Part shown: positions 36,601 to 43,591 of the stretch, piece after piece
Layout: every line of letters begins with the position of its first letter
Position numbering within the stretch: position 1 is the stretch's first letter
Assembly: GCA_016699615.1 (NCBI GenBank)
Contig: CP064984.1
Coordinates: 682,001-746,000, forward strand
Length of the DNA: 64,000 nucleotides
Source: Sphingobacteriales bacterium
GTDB lineage: Bacteria; Bacteroidota; Bacteroidia; Chitinophagales; JADIYW01
Direction of reading: 5' to 3'
Made by a program: the position numbers and the translations under genes
The notes under the pieces: model-generated
What the model saw: the letters and a program-made list of their open reading frames with translations, nothing else
Databases searched by the model: none
What the model was told of the DNA's origin: nothing

Positions 36601-36755
36601 AAAAAGCAGAACTGCTACAATACTTTGAAACCGAACAAACCAAAGCCAACAACATACAACAAACCATCAACCAAACCGACAAAGAAATAGATACAATGGT
36701 GTATAAATTGTATGAGTTAACAGATGAAGAAATCAAAATTGTAGAAAATAATTAG
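33633..36755 (+). CDS. Type IIG restriction-modification enzyme (Eco57I-like)
   Basis: 1040 residues, combining nuclease, methyltransferase and target recognition. The N-terminal PD-(D/E)XK-like core is seen in KKADGAILKDSNAIAVIELKG (about 84-105). The methyltransferase has DPACGSGAFLNQALDFL (motif I, ~437), FGVDLNDESVEIARLSLWL and NPPYVQL (motif IV, ~563). The C-terminal third resembles TaqI/Eco57I-type specificity domains (PIPNISLSDQQPFIEKAETM). Adenine methylation is expected from NPPY. Single-chain enzymes need no partner. Intact; the main cargo of element 2. Confidence 0.88.
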   Translation: MSLFQKSVLNQYLKQLDKTKVENAYQKFKAHFHNATIQQHIRDSKEEQYQGEFLIDLFVNVLGYTKNPQPNFNLQTEQKNETNSKKADGAILKDSNAIAVIELKGTNTTDLATVAPQAFGYKNNQKECKYVIISNFEKLRFYIDNAIDFEEFNLFTLTENEFTLLYLCLHIDNIFSDLPAIIKQKSTVKEQDITKQLYKDYSDFKRKLFTDIVQLNPQYDKLILFKKSQKLLDRILFILFAEDRGLLQANTIQTILDEFENLKKLDAYQPLYERFKKHFTYLNNGLKNEKYEVFGYNGGLFANDEILDTIKISDNLLQNYVPILSKYDYETDVDVNILGHIFEHSLNDIEEIQAELDGTAIDKTKTKRKKDGVFYTPKYITKYIVENTVGALCTEKRNEYGIIADNYTPDKRKAKKKELLQTLDTYQNWLLQITIVDPACGSGAFLNQALDFLIQEHKGIDELRAQLLGHSFVLPDHEIEILENNIFGVDLNDESVEIARLSLWLRTARKGRKLNSLNNNIKCGNSLIDDATIAGEKAFDWQKEFPKIFERGGFDVVIGNPPYVQLQSIKEISESLQGLGYNTFEKTGDLYCMFYEKGNIILKENGILGFITSNKWMRSNYGKSLRKYITEYTQPILIIDLGAGIFDSATVDSNILIFSKNDYKSSFNAIDITNENYFLDFSIYENQKIEINPKKDEIWTIYNLSERNIKQQIEKLGTPLKDWNLKIYLGIKTGYNEAFVIDKQTKEQLIKEDANSIKIIKPILRGKDIKAYITDYSDLWLINFHNGYKVGNEYKERIKIEDYPAIKKHLDKYWNNLENRYDKGETPYNLRNCAYVNEFAKKKIVYPDISQKLSFVILEEDYIVANTAYFLTTDSCYLLSVLNSKLINYYYKSISAQLGSTGIRSFTIYIEQLPIPNISLSDQQPFIEKAETMLQKNKELQTIKSNVVKLLQSQYSTININTKLNNWNELSFKDFCKELEKQKIKLTLSEKAELLQYFETEQTKANNIQQTINQTDKEIDTMVYKLYELTDEEIKIVENN

Positions 36756-36762
36756 CAAGATT

Positions 36763-36936
36763 ATGGAAATAGAAACAATTTTTGATTTTAATCCAACTGA
36801 TGCTGAACTAAAAAGGTTTGGATTAACTCATTCTGATAAAGAAATATTATTGGAATTTCCTGATACTTGTAATTATCAATTAGGTGTTTTATTTTCGATT
36901 AGAAAAACGAAAAGAAAGCCAATGAATATTTTTTGA
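36763..36936 (+). CDS. Short hypothetical protein after R-M gene
   Basis: 57 residues, starting eight bases after the R-M stop codon (MEIETIFDFNPTDAELKRFG). No family recognised; the abrupt end after LFSIRKTKRKPMNIF suggests it may be truncated. Real but uncertain. Confidence 0.4.
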   Translation: MEIETIFDFNPTDAELKRFGLTHSDKEILLEFPDTCNYQLGVLFSIRKTKRKPMNIF

Positions 36937-36997
36937 GAATAAAAAATAAATCAATGTTAAATACACTAATGCAAGATTTTTAATACAATACAAAACT

Positions 36998-37252
36998 ATG
37001 GAAAAAGAAATATTAACATGCGTATGTTCAAGTGTACAACATCAAATTGTGATACGCTACGAAACAGACGAAAACCAAGTGTATGCAAATATTTATTTAG
37101 CAGATTTACCAATAGGTAAAAGAATCCTAAACGCAGTAAAATACATTTTTGGCTACAAAAGCAAGTATGGTGATTTTGAAGAGTTTATTTTCGACAAACG
37201 AGATATTCCAGCTTTAGAGAATGTAGTAACACATTTGAAAAAAGTAGACTAA
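36998..37252 (+). CDS. Small hypothetical protein
   Basis: 84 residues (MEKEILTCVCSSVQHQIVIR, then RILNAVKYIFGYKSKYGDFE). Similar short proteins occur in phage and mobile-element neighbourhoods as far as I recall. No function known. It is not overlapping other genes and has normal codon use. Confidence 0.55.
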   Translation: MEKEILTCVCSSVQHQIVIRYETDENQVYANIYLADLPIGKRILNAVKYIFGYKSKYGDFEEFIFDKRDIPALENVVTHLKKVD

Positions 37253-37342
37253 TCATTAGATTATGCAACTAAAAAGGCAAAAATCTTGTTAATATATTAA
37301 TTAGCAGAAACACAGTTATCCAAAAAAATAGTAAATTTGAAT

Positions 37343-37504
37343 ATGTCAACTACTAAAAAAATACGAGGCACTACCATACTTAAACAAATGTTGAACGACA
37401 AAAAAGCGTTCAAAGAAGCCGTACAAGGCTCAAAAAACATTAGTGAAGTAGTAATTAAGTTGGACAAGTTAAATCAAAAACGTGCCAAACGTACAGCCGT
37501 ATAA
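37343..37504 (+). CDS. Small basic protein, possible antitoxin partner
   Basis: 53 residues (MSTTKKIRGTTILKQMLNDK to KRAKRTAV). Highly basic with a helical centre (FKEAVQGSKNISEVVIKLDKL), like the small first gene of a toxin-antitoxin pair. It overlaps the next gene by 23 bases, suggesting coupling. No family recognised. Confidence 0.5.
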   Translation: MSTTKKIRGTTILKQMLNDKKAFKEAVQGSKNISEVVIKLDKLNQKRAKRTAV

Positions 37505-37979
37505 GGTATTTCCTTTAGATGAAAATACAAGCATCTTTGTAACTGATAGCGAACTCACTTATTACATAGAGTTTTTTAGCTATTCGTATATGTTTCCAGC
37601 AAATGCCAAATTAGGCAATATTTATACATTCAATTTTTATCCGTCAAAAGAACAAGCGAAAGAACGAATAAAAACAGATAGCAGAATAAAAGCTACTATT
37701 CTCGATATGTTAGCTAAATTCTTTAAGGAAAATAATACAGCATTAGTAACCATTTGTGATAGTACAGATACCAAAGAAATGTACAGACATAAGTTATTTG
37801 ATAAATGGTTTGTAGAACTGGAAACTGTATTTGTAGAAAAATACGATTGTAAGACCATTATAGAAGATACAACTTTGTACAATTCACTTTTGATTCATGC
37901 AAAGCACCCAAACAAACAAAAGGCAATTGATTATTTCTACAAAATAAATGATAATGAGTTTTTGCCTTTAGATGAGTAG
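37482..37979 (+). CDS. DUF6169-like protein
   Basis: 165 residues from a GTG at 37482; no in-frame ATG near the start gives a better beginning. The sequence IYTFNFYPSKEQAKERIKTD, KATILDMLAKFF and VTICDSTDTKEMYRHKLFDK followed by WF matches a family I recall as DUF6169, which often follows a very short gene. Function unknown; a toxin or phage-exclusion role is a guess from the two-gene overlap. Confidence 0.6.
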   Translation: MPNVQPYKVFPLDENTSIFVTDSELTYYIEFFSYSYMFPANAKLGNIYTFNFYPSKEQAKERIKTDSRIKATILDMLAKFFKENNTALVTICDSTDTKEMYRHKLFDKWFVELETVFVEKYDCKTIIEDTTLYNSLLIHAKHPNKQKAIDYFYKINDNEFLPLDE

Positions 37980-38133
37980 TTTTAAACAAAACTGTACAAA
38001 TAGTACAATTTTATAGATAAAATACGGATACAATATAGATATTTAAGAGCCTCCACTAATTAGCCATTTCTTACAAATTTTGTTGTTTTTGTACCTTAAA
38101 TACGTAAGTACTTAATTATCAATACAGATTACT

Positions 38134-38150
38134 TTTTGTATCGGAAAGTA
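38134..38150 (+). repeat. att site 3
   Basis: TTTTGTATCGGAAAGTA is identical to the mnmE end. Preceded by AATACAGATTACT, shared with site 2. Boundary between element 2 and the hip segment. Confidence 0.88.
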
Positions 38151-38153
38151 AAT

Positions 38154-38252
38154 TATACCTTATAAGGTATATTTAAATAAAATTTCAATAATTTATACCC
38201 TAAAAGGTATAAATTCAATTATTATAATTATATTTGTACCCTTATGGGTATA
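38154..38252 (+). promoter_or_regulatory. Three palindromic operators and promoter of hip operon
   Basis: Consensus TATACC-N6-GGTATA: O1 38154-38171 (TATACCTTATAAGGTATA, perfect), O2 38194-38211, O3 38235-38252. Centres are 40 and 41 bases apart, about four helical turns. A -7 box TATATTTG (38229-38236) abuts O3. The pattern is like HipB operators (TATCC-N8-GGATA in E. coli), so HipB autoregulation is likely. Confidence 0.72.
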
Positions 38253-38255
38253 AAA

Positions 38256-38462
38256 ATGAATGATTCATTAGCTGAATTTGTAAAAGAGAAGCGTAAGCAA
38301 CTAAAACTCACACAACCTGAATTAGCCGAAAAAGCTGGTGTGGGTTTGCGTTTTTTGCGTGAGTTAGAGAATGGTAAAGAATCAGTAAGATTGGATAAAG
38401 TAAATCAAGTTTTAGCATTGTTTGGTGCTTCTGTTGGTGTGATAAAAAACAGTGAAATATGA
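38256..38462 (+). CDS. hipB: HipB-like XRE antitoxin/regulator
   Basis: 68 residues from the ATG at 38256. The alternative ATG at 38244 lies inside operator O3 and almost on the predicted transcription start, so the later start is preferred. The HTH is FVKEKRKQLKLTQPELAEKA, VGLRFLRELENGKESVRLDK. It overlaps the next gene by four bases. It should repress the operon through the three palindromes. Confidence 0.82.
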   Translation: MNDSLAEFVKEKRKQLKLTQPELAEKAGVGLRFLRELENGKESVRLDKVNQVLALFGASVGVIKNSEI

Positions 38463-38779
38463 GAAAAGGAAATGTTTATTACAAAAATAGATTAGCAGGA
38501 CTTATTGCTGAAAATGAAGATGGCTATACATTTCAGTATAACGAAGAATTTTTAAATTCAACTTCTGTAAAATCTATTAGTTTAACATTGCCAATTCAAA
38601 AACAACCTTATCAAAGTAAAATATTATTTCCATTTTTTGATGGTTTAATTCCTGAAGGATGGTTATTGAATATTGCAGTTGCTAACTGGAAAATAAATGC
38701 AAGAGATAGGTTTGGTTTATTGCTAACCTTGTGTAATGATTGTATTGGTTGTATTTCAATTAAAACCATTGAAGAATGA
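38459..38779 (+). CDS. hipS: HipS-like protein (HipA N-terminal domain)
   Basis: 106 residues equal to the HipA N-terminal subdomain, including YKNRLAGLIAENEDGYTFQY, SLTLPIQKQPYQSK and FPFFDGLIPEGWLLNIAV. In HipBST systems this domain is a separate protein that neutralises the kinase. Overlaps hipB by four and hipT by four bases. Confidence 0.8.
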   Translation: MRKGNVYYKNRLAGLIAENEDGYTFQYNEEFLNSTSVKSISLTLPIQKQPYQSKILFPFFDGLIPEGWLLNIAVANWKINARDRFGLLLTLCNDCIGCISIKTIEE

Positions 38780-39719
38780 AAATAAACAAGTGCCTTTATT
38801 GCTATCAACAATTAAATGAAACTGAACAAGACTTTCATTCAGCTTGTGCTAAAAAAATGTTTGGTACAAAACAGGCACCTATAATTGATTTTAATTTAAA
38901 ACAATTAGAAGAATTAGCCAAGCAAATTGTTATTAAAAGTGTTGCTGTAACTGGTGTTCAACCAAAATTGTCATTAGAGTTAGAAAAGCATAAAAACGAA
39001 TTATCAAGGCTTACCATTGTAGGTTTGCACGGAAATTTTATTTTAAAGCCACCATCAACCGAATATAAAGAACTGCCACAGAATGAAGATGTAACCATGC
39101 ACTTGGCCAATTTAGTAAAAATAAAAACGGCTCAACATTGTTTAATTCGATTGAATTCAGGCGAACTGGCATATATTACCAAACGCTTTGATAGATACAA
39201 AAAGATAAAATTGCATTAGAAGATTTTTGTCAATTAACTGAAAATTTAACCGAACATAAATACAGAAGTTCAATAGAAAAGGTAGCAAAAGCATCTCAGA
39301 AATTCACAACAAATAAGGGTTTAGAAGCATTGCGTTTATTTGAGTTAGTTTTATTTTGTTACTTAACAGGCAACGCAGATATGCACTTGAAAAATTTTGC
39401 ATTATTAGAAAATGATTTAGGCGAATTTGAATTATCTCCTGCTTATGATTTATTAAGTACAGCTTTAGTAATTGCAGATGATAAAGAAGAAACCGCACTA
39501 ACCATTAATGGAAAGAAAAGCAGATTAAAGAAAAAAGACTTTGATGCTTTAGCAATAAGTATGAACATCAACACAAAAGTTTTAGATAGCATTTATACCA
39601 AATTTGAAAAAGCATTACCTAAATGGATAGACTTCATCAAACAAAGTTTTTTATCTAAAACAATGCAAAAAAACTATATCGAATTGCTACAAACTAAACA
39701 TCAAAATTTATTTCGATAA
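38776..39719 (+). CDS. hipT: HipT-like kinase toxin, frameshifted
   Basis: A zinc-ribbon-like N-terminus (CLYCYQQL), the P-loop-like SVAVTGVQPKLSL, the helix FILKPPS, then a catalytic loop GNADMHLKNFALL and metal Asp in SPAYDLLST. The frame stops at 39219 (after RFDRYKKIKLH) and resumes one frame away (KIALEDFCQLTENL...). One base is missing near AAAAAGATAAAA at 39200-39209; adding one gives a normal kinase of about 314 residues. HipT phosphorylates tryptophanyl-tRNA synthetase in the E. coli system. As it stands the toxin is broken, by sequencing error or real inactivation. Confidence 0.8.
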
Positions 39720-39818
39720 TGCCTTTCCTTGCTCTTAAAAGTGTATGTTTTCACACATTTCAGGCATAAATCTGTCATTTTACCTGCTCAATATATTGAT
39801 TTTACTACTTTTGTTACT

Positions 39819-39835
39819 TTCTGTATCGGAAAGTG
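39819..39835 (+). repeat. att site 4
   Basis: TTCTGTATCGGAAAGTG, two changes from the mnmE end, preceded by TTGTTACT. Boundary between the hip segment and element 4. Confidence 0.82.
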
Positions 39836-39969
39836 AAGTATGAAAACAAAAGAAAACAAAAACATATCAAATGAAAGAAAAGCAATCAGTTATGATTTTT
39901 TAAAATGATTTATTTTTCTTTTAGTTTCTTTTATTTTTACATTTTTATTGCTTTTTTACATTTTATATT

Positions 39970-39977
39970 TACATTTG
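39970..39977 (+). promoter_or_regulatory. Promoter -7 box of element 4 integrase
   Basis: TACATTTG matches TAnnTTTG; a TTG lies 19 bases upstream (39948-39950). It sits in a TTTACA/TGTAAA palindrome (39968-39983), whose half-sites match those of the repeat array at 44910. Confidence 0.6.
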
Positions 39978-39996
39978 TGTAAATAATGTAAAAAAA

Positions 39997-41127
39997 ATGA
40001 AAATAACATTACGCAAACGAAAATCCACAAAAACAGATAGAATAACACTATACTTAGAAATCTATAAAGGCTATATCAAAGATGAAAATGGTAAAATAAA
40101 ACATCTTAGAGATTATGAGTATTTAGATTATTATTTGTACGCTAATCCAAAATCTCCAGCCCAAAAACAACACAACAAGGAAAATGAAAAATCGGCGGAG
40201 GCTGTTAAAGCACAAATGATTTTAGAAATTCAAAATGGAACTTATGGCTTTAATAACCTCCACAAACTAAATACAAATTTTATAGAATACTTTAAGAAGC
40301 TAACCCAAGATAGATATAGTAGTTTGGGAAATTATGGCAACTGGGACAGTACGCTAAAGCATCTCCTTAACTATTCAAGTGCTACAATTACCTTTAAAGA
40401 CATTACACCAGAGTTTTGTGAGGGCTTTAAAGACTACCTACTAACTAAAGTTAAAATTAGAGAAGATAAATTATTGTCTAAAAATGCGGCTTCATCATAT
40501 TTTAATAAATTTAAAGCATCTTTAAACCAAGCACTTGACGACAAAATAATCAATGACAACCCAGCAAAAAGAATTAAAAGCATTAAGCCAGAGGAAACAA
40601 CGAGAGAATATCTAACAAAAGAAGAGTTACAAGCTCTAATGAATACAGATTGCAGATACGATGTACTAAAGAGAGCGTTTTTATTTAGTTGCTTTAGTGG
40701 GCTTCGTTGGTCTGATATTAACACATTAACTTGGAATAAATTACAAGATTATGAAGATGGAACGAGAATACATTTTACACAACAAAAGACCAAAGGCGTA
40801 GAATACTTAGATATTCCGAAAGAGGCATTAAAATATTTAGGAGAACGACAATACAATGAAAATAGAGTGTTTGTTGGGCTTAAATATAGCGACTATATGA
40901 ATACTGCAATTTCAAGATGGATGTTAAAGGCTGGAATTACCAAACAAATTACATTTCATTGTGCAAGGCATACATACGCAACACTTTTGCTTACCAATAA
41001 CGTAGATATTTATACGGTCTCAAAAATGCTGGGTCATAGAGAATTAAAGACTACACAGATTTATGCTAAAGTAATTGACCAGAAAAAAAGAGATGCAGTA
41101 AACGTATTTGATGGAATGTTTAAATAA
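39997..41127 (+). CDS. Tyrosine site-specific integrase, element 4
   Basis: 376 residues. Catalytic Arg in SGLRWSDINTL, His-x-x-Arg in HCARHTYATLL, His in LGHRELKTT and nucleophile in TTQIYAKV. The N-terminal arm-binding domain starts KITLRKRKSTKTDRITLYLE. Unlike elements 1 and 2 there is no zinc-ribbon/HTH gene before it. The nine-base gap to the next gene suggests one transcript. Confidence 0.92.
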   Translation: MKITLRKRKSTKTDRITLYLEIYKGYIKDENGKIKHLRDYEYLDYYLYANPKSPAQKQHNKENEKSAEAVKAQMILEIQNGTYGFNNLHKLNTNFIEYFKKLTQDRYSSLGNYGNWDSTLKHLLNYSSATITFKDITPEFCEGFKDYLLTKVKIREDKLLSKNAASSYFNKFKASLNQALDDKIINDNPAKRIKSIKPEETTREYLTKEELQALMNTDCRYDVLKRAFLFSCFSGLRWSDINTLTWNKLQDYEDGTRIHFTQQKTKGVEYLDIPKEALKYLGERQYNENRVFVGLKYSDYMNTAISRWMLKAGITKQITFHCARHTYATLLLTNNVDIYTVSKMLGHRELKTTQIYAKVIDQKKRDAVNVFDGMFK

Positions 41128-41135
41128 ATAAGGTT

Positions 41136-41861
41136 ATGAGTAATATAAAAGAACTTGCAAGTATAACTTATGATAACATATTTCATAACAACTCACATTA
41201 TTTTAATACCAACATAGAAAATATAAAAGAATACATTTTGAGTAATCAAAAAATGCTAACAAATCAATTAGATAAATTTTTGTTTATTTCGGAACTAAAG
41301 GAGAAGTTAGGAGCTGATAAGGTAGAACTCATAATTGAACAAGAAAAAAAATATGGGCAGATATTAGTTGCTAATTATAAAGAAATTTGTGAATTATACT
41401 TTTGGCTTGTTGATATAGTAGAAAAGCATTATGAACAAGATAAGACAGAGGATATAAATACTTTTATCTGGAGTATTGATAACAATAAAATAAATAATTT
41501 ATACAATGCAATGGTAGATAGTTTTATTGATGCTAAAACAAATATTAGATGCTTTATTGAGTTATTTTCTGGTAAGCAATTAACAGAGCCTAACTCAAAA
41601 ATCATTTGGCTAAAATATTCAAAAAACAAACATCTAAGTAAAAAATCCATTTCAGACTTTATTGATGTATTGATAGACAAAAAAATAATTGCACTTCCTA
41701 AAGGCTTTAAACAAGCACATCTATTAAAAATATTAGATGCTTACTTTTGTTCAAATACCAATAAAGAAATTAAGTTTGAAACATCAAATCTTGTTAGTAG
41801 AAATAATCATTCTGAATTTAGGTTTGATTTAGAAGACATCGTAACAACATTATTAAGATAA
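41136..41861 (+). CDS. Hypothetical protein after integrase
   Basis: 241 residues, mostly helical, no domain recognised. The C-terminal part (WLKYSKNKHLSKKSISDFID, LLKILDAYF) occupies the same place as the RteC-position genes in elements 1 and 2 and has a similar helical layout. A role in control of excision is a guess from position. Confidence 0.5.
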   Translation: MSNIKELASITYDNIFHNNSHYFNTNIENIKEYILSNQKMLTNQLDKFLFISELKEKLGADKVELIIEQEKKYGQILVANYKEICELYFWLVDIVEKHYEQDKTEDINTFIWSIDNNKINNLYNAMVDSFIDAKTNIRCFIELFSGKQLTEPNSKIIWLKYSKNKHLSKKSISDFIDVLIDKKIIALPKGFKQAHLLKILDAYFCSNTNKEIKFETSNLVSRNNHSEFRFDLEDIVTTLLR

Positions 41862-41961
41862 CTTACCAAACTGAATATGTAAGGTATTGTAAGTTATAAG
41901 TTATTTTAATCCTTTCCTTTACTTCCCATATTTGCACTTAGATAATAAATATTTGCAGATT

Positions 41962-42276
41962 ATGGAAAACAAAACATTAGAACAAAGATTAGAGAAGATT
42001 GAAATATTATTACAATCTCAAAAAACATTATTACTATCTCAAAAGGTAGTTTTCAATTTAGACGAGTTAGTACAATATACTAATTTGTCTCATAGTTTCA
42101 TTTATAAGCTAACAAGCAAAGGAGGTATTCCATTTTACAGACCAAATGGGAAACAACTCTATTTTAATAAAATAGAAATAGATATTTGGTTACAACGCAA
42201 TCCAGCCAAAACAAATGAACAAATAAGGAACGAAGTAATAACACAAATTACTTTAGGAAATAATAAGCGAAAATAA
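41962..42276 (+). CDS. Helix-turn-helix protein upstream of Rep
   Basis: 104 residues from the ATG at 41962 (MENKTLEQRLEKIEILLQSQ), a short coiled coil, then an excisionase-type HTH (FNLDELVQYTNLSHSFIYKL, YRPNGKQLYFNKIEIDIWL). Counterpart of 7406 in element 1. It lies eight bases before the Rep gene. Confidence 0.75.
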   Translation: MENKTLEQRLEKIEILLQSQKTLLLSQKVVFNLDELVQYTNLSHSFIYKLTSKGGIPFYRPNGKQLYFNKIEIDIWLQRNPAKTNEQIRNEVITQITLGNNKRK

Positions 42277-42284
42277 GTAACCAA

Positions 42285-43169
42285 ATGTTAGATTGTATTA
42301 GTATGGTTGCAAACACAGAACCAATGTATCCTTACAATTCAACAAAATCTTTTATCTGGAGAGGATTGTGGTTTAATCCAGCGTTTATTAGAGGTGCGGA
42401 AAATATAAAAGGTTTTGAAAGTGAATTTAAAGGATTAAGAATATTTCTTGAATACACTAAAATTAAAATATCAAACTCCTTACACAAATTCTATAAAGGC
42501 GATAATTATTCTGATTTTACATTTTCTGAAATGGCAAAAGCTATTGATGAAGTGTGTAATAAGTTTGAAATTCCAGCGAATGAATGGGTTATTAAAAAAT
42601 TAGAATTTGGATTTAATATTATTACACAGAAACCAGCAAAGGAATACTTGTTGTGCTTTCATTCATTTAAAGAAAAAGAGTTTGACAAGATGAAGAAAGG
42701 AGGTAAGAAATATGGTATGAAGTGTTCACTAACTGAATATTTTATAAAATTTTATGATAAATCATTAGAATATAAATTACACGAAAGAATAATCATTGAT
42801 GAAAATATTTTAAGGGTTGAGATTGGTTACAATAACAAAAGAAAATTACCAGAAAAAATACAAACATTAGCAGACTTGAAAGTTACAAGTAATATAGATA
42901 CACTATACAATGAACTGATAAATATTGTAAGGATTATTTATTACCAAGAAGAGAAAAACTTTACAAATACAGCATTTGATGAAAGAGTATTATTTTTTGC
43001 ATCTGAACATAAAAACTTCTTAGAAGTAGAAAAAAAAGAAAATAAAAACCAACTAAAAACAACAAAGAAAAAGATAAAACAAATAAGAGAAAAGGTTTTG
43101 AAAAAAGATTTTGTTGAGTTTCTACAAAAGTCATTGAAAGACAAGTATATACAATTGTTTTGCTCATAA
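42285..43169 (+). CDS. Phage/plasmid-type replication protein (gpII-like)
   Basis: 294 residues. KKLEFGFNIITQKPAKEYLL (~106), EYFIKFYDKSLEYK (~150) and ILRVEIGYNNKRKL (~175) fit the replication initiation proteins of filamentous-phage gpII/X type. A very basic coiled C-terminus follows (about 245-280, KKENKNQLKTTKKKIKQIRE). It probably starts rolling-circle replication of the excised element. The family call is moderate. Confidence 0.6.
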   Translation: MLDCISMVANTEPMYPYNSTKSFIWRGLWFNPAFIRGAENIKGFESEFKGLRIFLEYTKIKISNSLHKFYKGDNYSDFTFSEMAKAIDEVCNKFEIPANEWVIKKLEFGFNIITQKPAKEYLLCFHSFKEKEFDKMKKGGKKYGMKCSLTEYFIKFYDKSLEYKLHERIIIDENILRVEIGYNNKRKLPEKIQTLADLKVTSNIDTLYNELINIVRIIYYQEEKNFTNTAFDERVLFFASEHKNFLEVEKKENKNQLKTTKKKIKQIREKVLKKDFVEFLQKSLKDKYIQLFCS

Positions 43170-43222
43170 ACGAAAGTGTTTTATCAAACTTGTAATATAC
43201 CTTGAAAGAAGAAAAATTAATT

Positions 43223-43591
43223 ATGCCAAAAAGTAGCAAACATATAGTGGAGGCGAGAGTGAAAGAAGTAGCAAAGTTGCTTATTGCTGGTAAGAGTAGT
43301 GATGAGATAGTACATTATAGTTCGGATAGCTGGAATATAGGAGAACGACAAGCAGAGAAATACCTCCACAAAGCCAGAGCCTTAATAACTCAATCAATAA
43401 AAAAAGAAATTAACTACGATTATGCCAAAGCTATAATAAGATATGAGGAGCTATACAAGCTCTCTTTTGAACGAAAAGATTATAAAACAGCTATGAGTGT
43501 CATTAAAGAAATAACAGCATTACAGGGCTTAAATAAGCTACAAATAGAACACGCTGGAGAAATTAATTTTATTTGCTCAATACCAGACTAA
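43223..43591 (+). CDS. Terminase small subunit-like protein
   Basis: 122 residues from the ATG at 43223. The N-terminal HTH-like region (VEARVKEVAKLLIAGKSSDE, IGERQAEKYLHKARAL) and a helical C-terminus fit DNA-recognising small terminases. It overlaps the large terminase start by one base (TAATG). In satellites the small subunit redirects packaging to the satellite's own site. The sequence similarity is weak; position supports it strongly. Confidence 0.68.
   Translation: MPKSSKHIVEARVKEVAKLLIAGKSSDEIVHYSSDSWNIGERQAEKYLHKARALITQSIKKEINYDYAKAIIRYEELYKLSFERKDYKTAMSVIKEITALQGLNKLQIEHAGEINFICSIPD

Larger units (their letters stand above)
28361..38133 (+). mobile_element. Integrative element 2 with type IIG R-M enzyme
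   Basis: 9.8 kb between att sites 2 and 3. Its terminal repeat TTTTTGTACCTTAAA is present at both ends (28533-28547 and 38086-38100) and differs from that of element 1. Contents: zinc-ribbon/HTH protein, integrase, two small unknown genes, HTH, HUH-type Rep, three putative small RNAs, a type IIG restriction-modification enzyme and a group of small genes. No conjugation genes are seen. The Rep suggests a replicative plasmid-like excised form. Confidence 0.78.
38151..39818 (+). mobile_element. Integrase-less segment 3 carrying HipBST
   Basis: 1.67 kb between att sites 3 and 4, filled by a three-gene HipBST-like operon and its operators. It has no integrase. It could be a passenger moved in trans by neighbouring integrases, or a remnant of a larger element kept by toxin-antitoxin addiction. 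Confidence 0.65.
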
